A stretch of DNA of 64,000 nt, from positions 248,001-312,000 of the forward strand of contig QYRS01000003.1 of assembly GCA_006503535.1 (NCBI GenBank), in the 5' to 3' direction. Positions 1 to 13,023 of the stretch are shown one piece after another (the first letter of the stretch is position 1; each line of letters opens with the position of its first letter). The DNA is from Arthrinium phaeospermum. Its lineage: Eukaryota > Ascomycota > Sordariomycetes > Amphisphaeriales > Apiosporaceae. Made by a program: the position numbers and the translations under genes. The notes under the pieces are model-generated. The model was not told where the DNA came from. It did not search any database and saw only the letters and a program-made list of their open reading frames with translations.

Positions 1-176
1 CAACTTGAAGGGCAATACGCCGTTTCCACGGTTGGCAGTCTGCATTTAAGAGATGCAAAACGTAGCAGATATCAGGGATTTAATATCACGTCGTGCGCTC
101 TTGTCCCTCTTCAAACCCCGACTCCTCCCTGTGGACACAAATTTGAAGTACTCTTAGTATTCTTTCGCTTTCCAAC

Positions 177-1755
177 ATGTCTTACAAGTTAAACCTTCTG
201 CTCGGCTGCCTCTCTGCTTCCCAGCTCGTTACTGCCAATGCTGAACCCGGTTCTCGACACCATGCTCGCTGGGACCGCGGTCGCCTAGCGGTCCGGCAAA
301 CAGTTTGGGCGAACACGACCACCGCTTCGTCGTCTACTAGCAAGCCCCTTCCCTCCACCAGCCAGGCGCCGTCGTCGAGCCAGCTTCCGCCAGTAACAAC
401 AACGAAGTCGCAGAAGTCCAGTCAAAGCTCCTCCGCCGACGAGACCGTCGTGACGGGAACAATCAGCGGCTCTACTATCACTGCCACCGTAAGTCCGCCC
501 TCGTCAACACGTATGAGATGCGCATACTGACACATGGGTCGTTCAGTTCGAGGCCACCACGATTCCAAAGTACTCTACCCTGTCGAGTACCCTCACGACA
601 ACCACGTCTGACGATGGCATCATCATCCCGCTCATCATTTTCCCAGGCGGTGGGGCATGGAGTAAGCACTGCATCCCATCCAGATCAGCCAACCTTCCCA
701 GTATCAGGCCCAGGCCCTTGCTAACATGAGTGTATAGACTTCGCCGGCGCCCCGCCACCTGGTGGTGTCATTCCCACGCCGCCCCCCGGACCCCCTCCCG
801 GCGGCAACAACAACAACAACGACGGTGACGGCGACGGCACTGATGATCTCACCAAGACCGACGAGCCGACGTCGACTAAACAGACTACCACTTCAACGAA
901 GGAGTCCAGCACTACTTCCTCGCCCTCGTCCTCATCCTCTACCAGTAGCTCGGCCTGCAGGATCGTCACCGTGAGCCCCGGCTTCCCCTGGTCGTTTGGC
1001 GAGTACGGCCCGATAGCTACAGGGTACGGAAAGGAGCCTTCCAGTACGCGCAGCTCCACCCCTACCTCTTCTACGAAGACGAAGTCGGCATCATCGAGCT
1101 CTACCAAGTCTTCGTCTTCGAAGGTAACTTCAAAGTCCACGGCGTCCTCATCTTCCTCGGTATCCTCGTCTTCCAAGAAATCCTCATCCTCCTCAACTCG
1201 AAGCCCATCAACCTCCTCCTCCTCCTCCTCAACAACCCGCACCACCACCACCACCAAACCCCCAACACCCACAACCAAACCCCCGTCCCGACCCACCACC
1301 CCCCTCGAGCGCCAACCCATCCGCTGCCACGACGAATCCGACTTCCGCGGCCACGCCGACATCAGCGGCCGCGCCCAAGACGGCTACTCGACCGACTTCA
1401 GCGACCAGGACGGGCCCGACGACTCCGAATACCTCTCGGAAGGCTCCCCGAAACTGGAGATGCACGAGCGCGACAAGCACGGCGTCAACTACGACTTCGC
1501 CGTCGAGTGGGTCAAGGGGTGCACGACCGCAGAAAAACGGCAGAGCTTCCGGTTCCCGCTGGGGTCGCCGAGCATGTATACGGCGTACCTGCTCATGCGG
1601 GAGAACTATACCAAATGTGAGTACCAGCAAAATCCCGGCACACTGCGAGTGACGAACTTCCAGGTTACTGACAAGAGAATGCAGGCTTCAATGGTGGCGT
1701 GGGTGGCAGCACCCAGGTCGGCTGCCTGAAATACACGTTTACGGGAGGGAAATAG
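177..1755 (+). CDS. secreted Ser/Thr-rich glycoprotein with conserved Cys-containing C-terminal domain
   Basis: Predicted exons 177-488, 547-661, 738-1616 and 1685-1755 give 458 aa. The protein starts with a classic signal peptide (hydrophobic LNLLLGCLSAS core, small residues before a likely cleavage after ANA). A long Ser/Thr/Pro-rich stretch (about residues 45-105 and 180-310) should be heavily O-glycosylated. The C-terminal ~110 residues (from about GHADIS to the stop) form a compact domain with spaced Cys and the motif GVGGSTQVGCLKY. I recall this as a tail found after the linker of fungal GH18 chitinases and other secreted proteins, but no catalytic GH18 motif is present here. The role is therefore unknown, probably extracellular or at the cell wall. 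The last intron is supported because it replaces a poor reading-frame end with the conserved tail. Confidence 0.7.
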
Positions 1756-2538
1756 GGGCTACAATAACAAAGACGCCTGATGGCGACTCGATCTGTGTAG
1801 TTACAATCTGGTACATTAAATATTCCAGAATATATATCTCAATCATCCGCGAGGACTTCAGTGTCATCAATCCTAATCCTGGACACACTGAACATGAACA
1901 TGAATTCACTCGTCGAAGTGGCAGAGGCGGTGACTACTAGCTAAGCAAGTAGCATATCAGGTTTACCACATGGTAATCACGTATGGAGACCAAAGACAGC
2001 AAAGGGCTTTGCATCGCCGCCAACCTAGCAGCGATGCCGATTCATCTATCTAGCAAATCCCTATAGACTACTCAGCAAGACCTCGAGACAACTCACCTAA
2101 GATAACCCCCCTTGGTGGCAGAAGCGCTCCCTTCGGTATAACAGCCCGTCGACGATTAACAGGCTAGTTGATCCGACAGGCGTCGTATCCAGCAGGATAA
2201 ACACCAGGTCGTATAGCACTGAATAATCGGGCATTATATCCAGTGGGATAATCATTATGCCAATGGCATTGATCAATCCCTGACCCGCACAGTACGGCAG
2301 TGACTGGGGGTAGCAGCGCTTTCGCCAGTGAGGGGGCAAATTAATCTCTGTCTGTCATTGGTCCACACCAAGCAAATGGTATTCTTTTCCCTGCCTAAAA
2401 TTCCTGAACTCCATGAAACATCGCGCAACAGACAGACACCTCTTACGAGGCGTGTAAACAGGCCCTCAGGTTTGTAAAAAGCCTTGAGTAGGCCCTGCTG
2501 ATTAACAGATGATTAAGCATGTAATACCAGGATGTGGT
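1756..2538. other. intergenic, tail-to-tail
   Basis: This is 3' flanking sequence between the secreted-protein gene and the Mtr4 gene. No gene-like reading frame is seen. Around 2190-2260 there are loosely repeated phrases such as CAGCAGGATAA and CAGTGGGATAA, too weak to name an element. Confidence 0.5.
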
Positions 2539-5500
2539 TTACAGGTATAAACTCTGTGCAGCAACAATATCGCGTCGGATCTTTGCCAGACTCTCCTCGA
2601 ACTTCGTAGTCAGCTCCTCGCTGCCCATCACCTTACCAGCTTGGGCCATTTGGCGCAAAAGCTCTTCAAGGCGGCGGAACAGGCGGATGAGGGAGCCTTC
2701 GTACGCGTTCGTCATTTTGCTGTAGCTTGTCAGTACTGCAATTAAGGATAAATGAATGATGAAAACTTACCAGATCTCCGAGAACGGCTTTCCGTTGGAC
2801 CAGGCATAGACGGTCTCCATCAACTGCCACTTGAGAGACTGGACGTACTCGTCCTCATTGACTTCCAGCTTGCTCTCTTGGCTGATCTTGGCAATGATTC
2901 TGGCCTTGGCTTGGACTTGCGAGTAAGGCTTCTGCAGCTCGTCTCGGAGCGTGGCAGCCTCGACCTTCTCCTCGAAGATGAAGACACTCAGGATGGCAGC
3001 GCACATCTCGGGTGTAAGCTCGTTGAAGAAGCGGTCGAAAAGCAGTTCGGAAAGCAGAAGTTCGTGGCCCTCGGTGGACGAGATCTCGCAGGCAACACGG
3101 GCCTTCATCTGAACAACATCCGCATCGTTGATGAAGTCGAGGCGGCGAAGAACACGCTTCCTCGACTTCAGCTCATCAAGCTGAGCAATGCTGTGGGCCT
3201 TGCCAATCTTCTTCTTGATGGCCTTGGTCTGGTCGGTAAGCTGGATCTTCCTAGAGTACTGCTCCCAGAGACCAGGCAACAGAGGAGAGCCATGCAGGGG
3301 GTTGGCGAGCAGCCGTGCCTCCAGGACCTCGATCTTTCGCAGGAGCTTCTTGAAAGAATCGTCAGTAATACCCATGTTCTCGATGGGGTCGAGAATCGGG
3401 ACACCGTCGGGGAATCGTCGCTCGACCTCGGTCAGGGACTTCATAAGTTGGCTGCGGACCTCTTCGATATCCTCGCGGGTCTTGACATCCTTGGGCATGA
3501 ACACTCGAATTTGACTGATGGTCTTAATGCAAGTGAACAGGCATGGCACGACCTCGAACTTGCAAGAGCTGGAATCGCCGCGCGCAATCAGGCCATCAGG
3601 CATCTCCTTGGAGGGCTGCGAGGTCTGGGAGGCGGGGGCAAACGACTCGCTGTTAGGGTCCAGGCGAAGGTAGACATCGACAAAGTACGACTCTTGCGGC
3701 TCGTACTCCTTCTCTCCAAATTTGGGCGCCTTGCGAGGAATGAAGTTGACAACCACACCCCAGCCAAAGTCTTGGCCCGTCTTGGGGTTCTGGATCTGGA
3801 TGATTCGGCCAGGCTGAAGATAATCCAGACAGTGTGTGGGATGCTGAATGACATGGATCATATCCTTGGTGTAGGCTTCAATCTGGTGTCGGAGACTGTA
3901 GTAGTCCTTGATGGTTGCTTCGTCGGGGATGACCATGCCATCCTTCTCCTTCTGCAAGCTCATGAGATCTTGCTCCAATCCAGCCACGCTGGCGCTGTTC
4001 TGGAACTGGAAGAAGCAGTTCTCCAACATGAACTCAGGCGAGATAGCTTCGATACGAAGCAAGTTGAGGACCATGTTGTAGCCCAAGTGGAAAGCGGAGT
4101 TAAGACGATCCTGGGAGCCTGCAACAATTTCCTTGGCCGTCTCGGGCTCTAGTTTGTCATCAACCATCATGATAACAATACCGCGTTCATCAAGACCACG
4201 ACGACCAGCCCGACCAGACATTTGAATGTATTCGGACGACGTGAGAGGTCGGCGTTGTACACCATCCCACTTCGTGACCTGGGTGAACACCACAGTCTTG
4301 GCAGGCATGTTCAGACCAATCGAGAAAGTCTCGGTAGCGAAGAGCACCTTGATGAGTCCCTCCTGGAAAAGAATCTCGATGGTCTCCTTCAGGATAGGGA
4401 GCAGACCAGAATGATGCACACCGATACCCTTCTCCAACAACGGAAGCAAGTTCGAGATCTGGGGCAGATCGCGATCCTCCTCCGACAGCGACTCGATAGC
4501 GCTTGTGAAAACCTTGCGCACCATCTGCTTTTCGCTATCGTCGTTGAAACTGAACTTGGATACGAACAGAGCCATCATCTCGCATTCGCGTTTGCTGAAG
4601 TTGAAGACAATAACCGGGTTGAAGTTCTTGTTCATGATCATCTTGACAATCTTCTGGATGTCGGCGTTGGTCTCATCCTTACCACCCTTCATGGGCTTCT
4701 TGTGCTTGCCCTTGCCTGAGCTCTTGGCGCCAGCCTCTTTGAGGTCTTCACCCTTCTTGTCTTGGATCATTTGCATGGTCCGGTTGAAGTTGTTCTCGCG
4801 GAAAACACCCTTCTCGTCAACGACGAGGAAGATGCCGCTACCGCCAGCAGGGAAGAAGTAGTTTTGCAGGGGAGTAGGACGGAAATCGGTGTACACAACG
4901 TGGCACGCCTGCCTGTGTATCTTGGCTATCCACTCGGCGAACTGGAAGGCGTTCGGAATGGTGGCAGACAAGAACACATAGCGAACCTTGTCGGGGAGAA
5001 GGATAATGGTCTCCTCCCAGACGACACCTCTCGACTTGTCGCGCATGTAGTGAATCTCGTCAAAGACGACCCAAGCAACTTCGCGCATAATCTCCGAACC
5101 GCGGTACAACATGGACCGCAGAATCTCGGTGGTCATGACAAGGCAACTAGCTGTAGGGTTGATGGTGACGTCACCTGTCATCAGACCGACATCGCCAAAG
5201 GCCTCGTTGAACTCGCGATACTTCTGGTTGCTAAGGGCTTTGATGGGGGATGTGTAGATGACTCGGGTATTTTGCTTCAGGCAGTGTGCAATGGCGTATT
5301 CGGCAACGACAGTCTTTCCAGCACTGGTATGGGCGGAAACCAGCACACTCTCATCGCGTTCAATAGACGAGATGGAGAGGCGCTGGAAGGGATCAAGGGT
5401 AAAAGGCCATGTTCGGGCTGGTTCCTTGGGCGCTTTGTGTTGAGAAAGAGGGACGTATTCGTAGTCCAGATCCGGGGGAAGGGCGACTTGATGCTGGATG

Positions 5501-5970
5501 TTGTGCTTCAAGACCAGGTTGGACTCGTCGGCGGGCGCAAAGCCTGCTGCAGCAGCAAGCTCTCGAGATTCGGCAGTTTCGAAGCTGTCTGTCATGACAG
5601 GCGCCTCGGTGGCCCCATCCTTGCGCCGGCGCTTGGTGTCCTGCTCATCGGTCATCACTGTGTCGTCGCCGTCGGCGCCCTCTGCACCGTCGGCGACATC
5701 TTCCTCGGGTGAAGCAGGAGCGGCGTCGGCCATCTCCACCTCTGTGGCCTCGGGTGCCGATCGCGTAGACTCGCCGCCATTGGCAAGCTCAACGGCCTTT
5801 CTCTTCTTGTTCTTCTTCTTCGATTTGGATGGCTTGGCCGCAGCGCTTGGGTGGTTGGGAGAGGACTCGATCTCGGTCTTGGCCTTGCCGTTGCTGCTGG
5901 CGTCGTTGTTGCTGTTGGCGTTGCCGCCAGCAGCCGGCTGGTCTTCGAAAACGTCGAAGAGGTCGTCCAT
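2539..5970 (-). CDS. mtr4: ATP-dependent RNA helicase Mtr4/Dob1 (nuclear exosome cofactor)
   Basis: Ski2-like DExH RNA helicase that feeds structured RNAs to the nuclear exosome, as in TRAMP complexes. Exons 5970-2771 and 2719-2539 (51-bp intron) give 1126 aa. An acidic and Lys-rich N-terminus is followed by Walker A SAHTSAGKT (K about 219), the DEIH box, the motif VI QMSGRAGRRG, the arch region and the C-terminal DSHCT domain ending in AAQSLYL, which is the usual fungal terminus. The intron is needed to reach this conserved end (ICKMTNAYEG across the junction). An upstream in-frame Met exists 48 codons earlier at 6114, but MDDLFDVFED matches the family start. It shares a promoter region with the COX gene on the other strand. 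Confidence 0.96.
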
Positions 5971-6704
5971 GCTGGCTGGATTATCGCATTGGCAGGGCAA
6001 ATGTGTCGCCGAAGTATGCTGTTGCCAGATGGTTGGTGAAATTATTGACCAAGGTTCTTTTACAGCTTGGATTAAACCGGATCGCGCAGCTTCGGCGAAA
6101 GGAAAAAAAGGCAAGCGCCACTGTAGCTACCAATGGCAGAAATAAATTCGTAGTGGGGCGCATGGACTGGATTGCATCACCAAGATGGGCAGGCGGTCGG
6201 ACAACAATTAACGAGACTCCTGGCCTAACCATTATTACAGTGACTACACCTGCCTAAGAATAGGGAGCTTTGGTGTTTATTTCAGTACTTATATGTTTAT
6301 TCATAGCTATTCGAGTGTGCTACGAGTGGAGATGCTGGTTTTGATTAGTCCATTGTCTTGTGTTAATAGGCACCTATGAGACTGGAAGCACAGCGCTGAG
6401 CTTAGGTGCAGGTGCCTGTGCAGGTGCGTGCTGCATTCAATCACTCGAGGTACTTGGTACAAAGAGAATGGGGGGCGGGTTGGGCCGACATTGAACCGAC
6501 CGGCTATGCGCAGCTTCTACAACCTCGTCGAGCTTCAATCCATCATACGACATTTTGCAAAGCTCACTCCAGCAACATTCTCACATCTCCACTCTGCCCA
6601 TTCGCGTGCAACACAGTTCTTCAAGGTAAATGCGACGACAGCACCCCGGACCGACGACGTTTCTGAAGCTATACTGATACCAATTGGCCCTCCCCCGACT
6701 CCAG
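5971..6704. promoter_or_regulatory. divergent promoter region between mtr4 and the COX subunit gene
   Basis: 734 bp separates two divergently transcribed housekeeping genes. It contains pyrimidine-rich tracts and tandem AGGTGC phrases near 6405-6428 (GTGCAGGTGCCTGTGCAGGTGC). No coding signal is seen. Transcription starts cannot be placed from sequence alone. Confidence 0.4.
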
Positions 6705-7014
6705 ATGTCTCCCCAGTCCATCCTCCGTGCCAGCCCCCGTGCGGCCAACATGATCAGCCGCCGCATGTTCCACGCGACCCGCGCCCGCCTCTCGTCGCCC
6801 TACCACTACGCCGAGGGTCCCTACACCAACCTGCCCTTCAACACCAAGACTCGCTTCTTCGCCGTCCGCTACTGGGCCTACATGATCACCGGCTTCTTCG
6901 CCCCCTTCGGCATTGCCGGTGCGTCATTTCCCCGACTCGAATGGACGAAATCCGTCGCGGACCGTGTTACTGACAAACTGTTTAGTCTGGCAAACCTACA
7001 AGCCCAAGGCTTAA
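6705..7014 (+). CDS. cox8: cytochrome c oxidase subunit VIIc-type (yeast Cox8)
   Basis: Small nuclear-encoded subunit of mitochondrial complex IV. Exons 6705-6918 and 6986-7014 give 80 aa. An Arg/Ser-rich mitochondrial presequence (RASPRAANMISRRMFHATRAR) precedes the mature part, which has the family signature NLPFNTKTRFFAVRYWAY, a single membrane helix and the terminal VWQTYKPKA. The last nine residues come from exon 2 and fit the family exactly, which fixes the 67-bp intron. The ATG at 6705 is preferred because upstream in-frame codons have no ATG. Confidence 0.9.
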
Positions 7015-8051
7015 GCGAATTCTCGACAGTCAATTGGTATCGTCAATTACGGGGGCTCGATGGGACGAAGCATGGGATAGACGGGACATGGCCGAGGCTG
7101 CCAGTCAAGACGTTGTACATATATCGACAATAGAGGTTGAGGCCATTGCCTAGAATCGATTTCCCTTGGTCTTCCAAACCCATGTACCAACGTGCTAGAG
7201 GGAATAAACTGCAACTCGATGTCCCTCGCGGGGCGCATAAATCTACTACGGCAAGCCAGCCGGCCAGACGCGATGAGTCACAGGATCAGTGCCGATGGGT
7301 CCGACACATCCACTGATCGTGAAAATAGAGAGGTGCTTTGGATATCGCAATATCATGCCGATTGGGACGACTTGGGTTGTGGCTCATCCGGACAAGTGAA
7401 CTGTGATCTTGTTGAGAATATCATACGGTTTCGGAAGGGGTGTCCACCAAGCCGGTAACTTATGTGATCCAGAAAGGACGTCCGGCTCATGTATGCCCAA
7501 ACGCACCCGCCCTCCAACTCGGCACCCAGAAAACCCATATGTAAATGGTGGCCGCAGGTAAATAAGGCAGGACAGAATCAGGCCCCGGTCTCTGGGAAAG
7601 TGACCAGCAGACGGCAAAACCAGCTTGTTTAACAAGATGTGCCGCTTAAGGGATTCGTTATAACGAAGTCCTTACTCGAGACCAGTTTCCTACTCGGGCC
7701 TACCATTTCTTGCTTCCATACGTGCCAGCCAAGAATTGACCATTGGTATCAGATGTGTTTGAAGTAATGAGTGGAAGACACAGTTAGAATCCTGTAGTCC
7801 CAGACAACCGATGAAGTATATTTGCGTATGATCATTCAAACAGATCAGACTCCAGTCCAATCCAACCAAAGGTTGCGATGCGGGAGCGGGGGAAACACAT
7901 GAAGCGTGTGTGTAATAAACTTCCAAGGATAATTCATTATATATGTGTGTCAGACTACTGTTACCATAATCCGAACGAAGTTGGATGTTTATACGTGATT
8001 CATTACATTAGGTATCTAGTATGTACAGTTGGAAGAAAATGGCAACAACTC
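7015..8051. other. intergenic, tail-to-tail
   Basis: 3' flanks of the COX and flavoenzyme genes meet here. No supported gene or RNA is seen. Short reading frames on both strands lack motifs, and none continues across plausible introns. Confidence 0.5.
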
Positions 8052-9424
8052 TTAGAACAGATCAGACTCCTTAACCAGGACAGACCGGTTAAGATCCTTC
8101 GGCGACGAAGACGGGATACCCGCCAAGTGCAGCGTCAGCTCCAAGTCACCCAGCATCGACTTAAGCACATGCGACACACCCTCCTCACCACCAAGCGCCA
8201 AGCCATACACGTACGGGCGGCCAATGAGGCAGCACTTCGCCCCCAACGCGAGCGCCTTAGCGATGTCCGCCCCGCAACGGATGCCGGAGTCAAAGAAGAT
8301 ATCGATCTGATCCCCGACCGCGTCCACGATGCGCGGCAGCACGCCGAGCGAGCTGTTGCCGCCGTCCGTCTGGCGCCCCCCGTGGTTGCTGACGACGATG
8401 CCCTGGACGCCCGCCGCGACGGCCTGCCGCGCGTCCTCGACCGTCTGGATGCCCTTGAGCACGATGGGGCCCTGCCAGTGCTTCTGCAGGAACTGGATGT
8501 CCTCCCACGTGTGGCTCATGCCCGGGAACACGGTCCGCGTCCACTCGGCCACGGCCGCGCCCATGTCCTCCTCGACCTCGCAGCCGTGCTTCTCCTTGAA
8601 GGTGGCGCGGAAGACGGGGTCCGTCATGCCGATGGCGACGCCGATCTGGTCGGACCGCAGGAAGGGGTTGTAGCTGGAGTTTTCGTTAGTCTGCGTTCCT
8701 CCTCGGAGGGTATACATTTTGTTTGATGAGCTTACCCGTTATCCATGTCGCTCGGCCTCCAGCCCAAAATGTACGTGTCCAGCGTCACGAAAAGCGCCGA
8801 GAAGCCGGCCTTCTGCGCGCGGCTCAGAATGGACTTGGTGATATCCTCGCGCTCGTTGGGGGGCCAGTAGAGCTGGAACCAGCGCTCGCCGTCGCCGTTG
8901 GCCTTGGCGACGTCCTCGATGCTGGTCGAGCTCGCCGTGCTCATGATGTAGGGCACGTGCTCCCTGGCCGCGGCCCGGGCCGCCGCCTCCTCGCCGTCGG
9001 GGTTGAAGATGCGCTGGACGCCGACGGGGGCGCAGGCGATGGGGAACGGCAGCCGCCTGTCGCCCTGCTCGCCGCCCGCCACGTTGCCGGCGCAGGTGCG
9101 CAGCCCCGTCACCGACAGGTCGGGGAAGCCCTCGCCCGAGGCCTTGACGAGGCGCTTGGGCACGATGGACCACTTGCCGAAGGCTTCGCGGTTCTTGCGC
9201 GCCGTCTCGCCGGTGCCGGCGTTGCCCGTCACGTACCCCGCGCTCTCGGCCGACATCCGCGCCGAGGCGAGAGCCTCCCACTCCAGGGGCTTGAAGGTGA
9301 AGGGGGGCCGTTGGTACCGCAGGCCCTTCTGGTATACCGAGTTCTCGTACTCGATGGGGTTCGGGTCCTGGTGCTTTTCCATCTTGGGCCGCATCGCGCC
9401 CTCGTGTTGCTCTGCTGGTGCCAT
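8052..9424 (-). CDS. FMN-dependent 2-hydroxyacid oxidoreductase (lactate oxidase/monooxygenase-like)
   Basis: Flavoenzyme of the glycolate oxidase/lactate 2-monooxygenase family, oxidising an alpha-hydroxy acid. Exons 9424-8736 and 8673-8052 with a 62-bp intron give 436 aa. The TIM barrel is complete: PIACAPVGVQ near the N-terminus, the STASSTS strand, WFQLYW, the LKGIQTVEDA strand, the active-site SNHGGRQ (base His and substrate-binding Arg), then DSGIRCGAD and IGRPYVYGLALGG for FMN phosphate binding. No signal peptide or clear PTS1. It is the first gene of the accessory island, 1.7 kb from a P450, and could tailor the terpene product, but it may equally be a catabolic gene. Substrate unknown. 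Confidence 0.88.
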
Positions 9425-11101
9425 GGTAATGATATAGGAATGTGCTGCGACGGGGTGTCTTTCCTGTGATTATCTGGGTTTGCTGTACTGGATTTGCTTG
9501 AGCGACGGGAAGTATAGTTGGTATGCCATTGCAGACTCTGGGCATCGGTTGTGGTTATATGCGTGGACTGTTGACATACTGCTTGTCGAGCTCCATCGCA
9601 GAGCGCCTACGTCATTGAGTTTACGAGACTTGTATGCTAGTTTGTTCGATGCAATGGTTCCACATATCAAGCTCTGCGATATGCAGGCTGTTTGCCTTTC
9701 CCGGAATGCCGGGAGTGCAGGTAACCTGCCTGCTGTTGTTCTGGAGCTGAGGCAAGTCAAACCCCCCGGCGAGACCAGTGAGGCTGCGCCCTGTTCGTTT
9801 TCGTCGCTCTGGATGTTCCATCGTACGTAGGATCTTCACATGTCGTGTTGTCGCATCATGGCGGCTGTTGGCCTCCTACACTGACGTGACGTCAAGATTA
9901 CCTGCGTAATCGACTGACAGCAGATTTGAGCCCTGGGAAGCATGAACAAGAAGTCCTGCGAAAAATGACCAATAGCTTGTGCCAACTTGAGTGAAGGCCC
10001 GATTTCGTGACGAATTAAGCGGATGGAAACCCACTTCGACACGGACCTAGCCCGGCATGCCTGAGCCGACAAGTCCCGGGACAAGCAAAAGAATCTCGAC
10101 TTTTCCGGTTCCTTGGCAGTTCAAAACGATGCGATTGAAACGGGTGGATATTTTGCGGTTCGTGACACCGTCAAGTCAACTTTTGAAGTCCGATCTAGAT
10201 CTTTGGACTGTGGCAGCTGCCGAGTAACCGGCCATCCGTTATGCCAGGACCAAATTGAGATTTATATGTTGGCAGTAAGGTTAGCATGATGCAGGTGCCT
10301 CCGACTCTCCGGAGCAAACGTCCGCAGAGGGCCAGAGGCGCCTAAGGTTTTACTTGTCCCCACATATTGCGCATTTGCCATGATAATGCGTCCAGTCGCT
10401 GTCAACTGCGTCTTGTCATTATTCAGGAAACCAGCACATCGGCCAGAACGGGTTTACATGGTAGACGCCGTCTCCGCATTAGGTTCCCGCGACGGGTCGT
10501 GCCGCTCGCTATCTTGATATTCGATCCAGGGATAGAAAAGGTAATGGGGCGGATAAATGTTCAAGCGAGCAAGGACAAGCAGAACAGCCATGGCGAAAGC
10601 CGGAAGGAACAATTGCGATATTGGTATGATGAAGCGTTTTCCGTTCGTCATAAATTGCCAGACATTGGCAAGTTTGAGATGAACAGGATGGATGGTTTCC
10701 TCAAGTAAGGGGCGGAATGCTTGGCTACATAAGAATTCTGTTGGTTGGTTGCATATCGAATTGAGCTGTCGCATAGCCAGACGGTTGGTCGCTTCGCCAG
10801 AAATATGTGTCGACCTGACCCAATGGAGCACACACCTTGGGTTTTCAACCCTGCCAATGGCCTTTTCGGAGACATGGTCCTGGTAGCAACGAGGTGATGA
10901 TCACCAACGCAGATGAGCAGAGTCGTGACCGGTTGGAAGTCCAGGGTCAGTCACCACCAACTGCCTGCGCCCTCTTTCCACATGTTTCCTCCCGGAATCG
11001 ATCACCACTTACTGTCACTTCGATGCAAGTATCTTGATAGCCTCATTTTGCGATTGAAATCCTCTCTTCGGAGTTCATGAGAAACATCTGAGTAGGCAAA
11101 C
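9425..11101. other. intergenic/divergent promoter region, possible decayed sequence
   Basis: 1.7 kb between the divergent flavoenzyme and P450 genes. A minus-strand frame at 10454-10831 encodes one hydrophobic segment (LFLPAFAMAVLLVLARL) but has no recognised domain and could not be extended through introns. No other gene is supported. Confidence 0.4.
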
Positions 11102-12782
11102 ATGGCATCCATCATTACTATCGCGTTTGGCATTCTAGCTACAACCTATTGCTTCTTCCATTTCCTTCTGTATGCCACCCAAGATCCCCGTGAGCCTCGC
11201 GCTATCTTGACCACAGTCCCGTTTCTCCAGCCTCTGGTACGAATGATCAAGGAGAAATCGGGACTCCATCTACGTCTTCAGTATGTTCATTTCGTTCAGA
11301 CCTTGCCGTATCCTGATACCATGTAGCTATCACCCAAAACACTGATCATCAAAATCTGGATAGTCAGAAATATGAACTCCCCATATATACGCTCCGGATG
11401 CCATTCCAGCGAGTCTATGTTGTCAGCGACACAAGTCTTATCCCAGTACTGCAGAAACACTGGCGCGCCATCAGCTTTGCCGCCATCACGGCCAATTCGG
11501 GTGCGGTATGTGGCATGAGCAAGCACTCGGCTCGTGTCATGAACCACGATCTAAAAAACGAAGAAGGCTTTAGTGTAAGCTGGCCGCGATATATCACACC
11601 CTCATTGGCACCGGGTAACGACCTTGACGCCATCAACAAGAAGTCGGTCGAGGTCTTCTCTGCCGAGTTGGCAAAGCAGCGGGCAAAAGGGCCCGTCACG
11701 ATGGGCTTGGTGGAATGGTCCAAACACTTGATGATTATGTCTACTACGGAAGCCGTATATGGGCCAAGTAATCCGTATAAGGACGATGCTGTCACAGAAG
11801 CCTGGAAGTACGTGCCAATGATCACTCCCTTGACCCTTGCCGGACTAATGAGTGTCACAGGATCTTAGAATCTGGCTTCTTGACCTTTTCCATCTTCCCC
11901 GCCGCTATGCCGTTCTTCCCAAAGTTCTACCGTGCGCGTGAACTTGCGACCGCTGCTATGATCAAATACATGCGGCAGGGTGGCTATAAACATGCATCTG
12001 GCCTAGTGCGCAAGCGCTTTGAGCACCACCGGAGCTGGGGCCTGAGTATTGACGATGTCGGCCGCGGCGAAATCGGGAATACCTTTGCAGTTCTCGGAAA
12101 CTCGACGCCGTGCGCATTCTGGCTGCTGTATCATATATTCAGCGACGAAAAAGTCCTGGACGGTGTTCGCCGAGAGCTTTTGGGCCTGGTTCACGATCAG
12201 AGCGAGGATGATCATGTGCATTCCGTCGACTTGGCCGACATTCGCTCATCATGCCCTGTTCTTTTGAGTACCTTCCAAGAAGTTCTCCGCTATCGCTCCG
12301 TGGGAGTTGGGCCTCGATCCATCATTGAAGACGTATTTCTGGAAGACCGACAAATCTTGTTAAAGAAGGGCAGCGTACTGTTGATTCCAAGCTCGGTACA
12401 ACACAACAGCATCAAGGCTTGGGGCGAAGACGCTGGCGAGTTCAGACACACGCGCTTCCTCCCGCACCAAGGAAGAGAGAAGTACAACCGGGCTGCATTC
12501 CGTGCCTTTGGCGGGGGGCAGACGCTCTGTCCCGGTCGGCATTTTGCCTCGACCGAGATCATGATGCTTGCCGCAGTGTGCGTGTTGCAATTCGACATTG
12601 TCCCCGTCGGGGGAAGATGGGTCGAACCTGCCACTTCGCGGTCGCCATCTGGGGCGAGCTTTCCTATTCCTGATGAGGATATCCATGTTCATCTTCGTCC
12701 CAGAGACTTGTCCAAGGAATGGCACATATCATTCTCAGGTTCAGGGGAGGCTATCAAGATCGCTATGGAGGATCTATCGTAG
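11102..12782 (+). CDS. cytochrome P450 (CYP7/CYP8-like fungal monooxygenase)
   Basis: ER-anchored haem monooxygenase, a candidate tailoring enzyme for the nearby terpene synthase. Exons 11102-11280, 11364-11807 and 11861-12782 give 514 aa, a normal P450 length. The N-terminal helix (ITIAFGILATTYCFFHFLL) is the membrane anchor. The I-helix region reads VLGNSTPCAFW rather than the usual AGxDT, a pattern I associate with sterol 7-alpha-hydroxylase/prostacyclin-synthase-type P450s. The K-helix ExxR is EVLR, and the haem-binding loop is FGGGQTLCPGR with Cys about 431. The first intron end (TAG at 11361-11363) was chosen because it alone restores the frame into QKYELPIYTLR. Substrate unknown. Confidence 0.9.
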
Positions 12783-13023
12783 TGCAAGGGTGCGACATCG
12801 AGGAGACCGCGCGGCGAACGCAGGTTCGTGGGGGATATTTATCTCCACCGTTATATGCGCGGTCGACCAATTGACCGTTGGATGATGGGAAGCTGAAGTT
12901 GAGACGGATCATAATTTATCTTTACATTGAGGGTATTCACTTGAGCGAAGCGATGCAATCTTGGTATAAGACCACATAGCAATGGATGTTCTGATTTATG
13001 CCAGTACGTAGCCCTGCCTCTGA

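Noticed and set aside
2752..6145. Plus-strand frames opposite Mtr4 (466, 316 and 215 codons)
   Set aside because: Mirror frames of a strongly conserved helicase, with no domain of their own.
10454..10831. Minus-strand frame with one hydrophobic helix as a membrane enzyme gene
   Set aside because: Too short, no recognised family, and no plausible introns connect it to further coding sequence.
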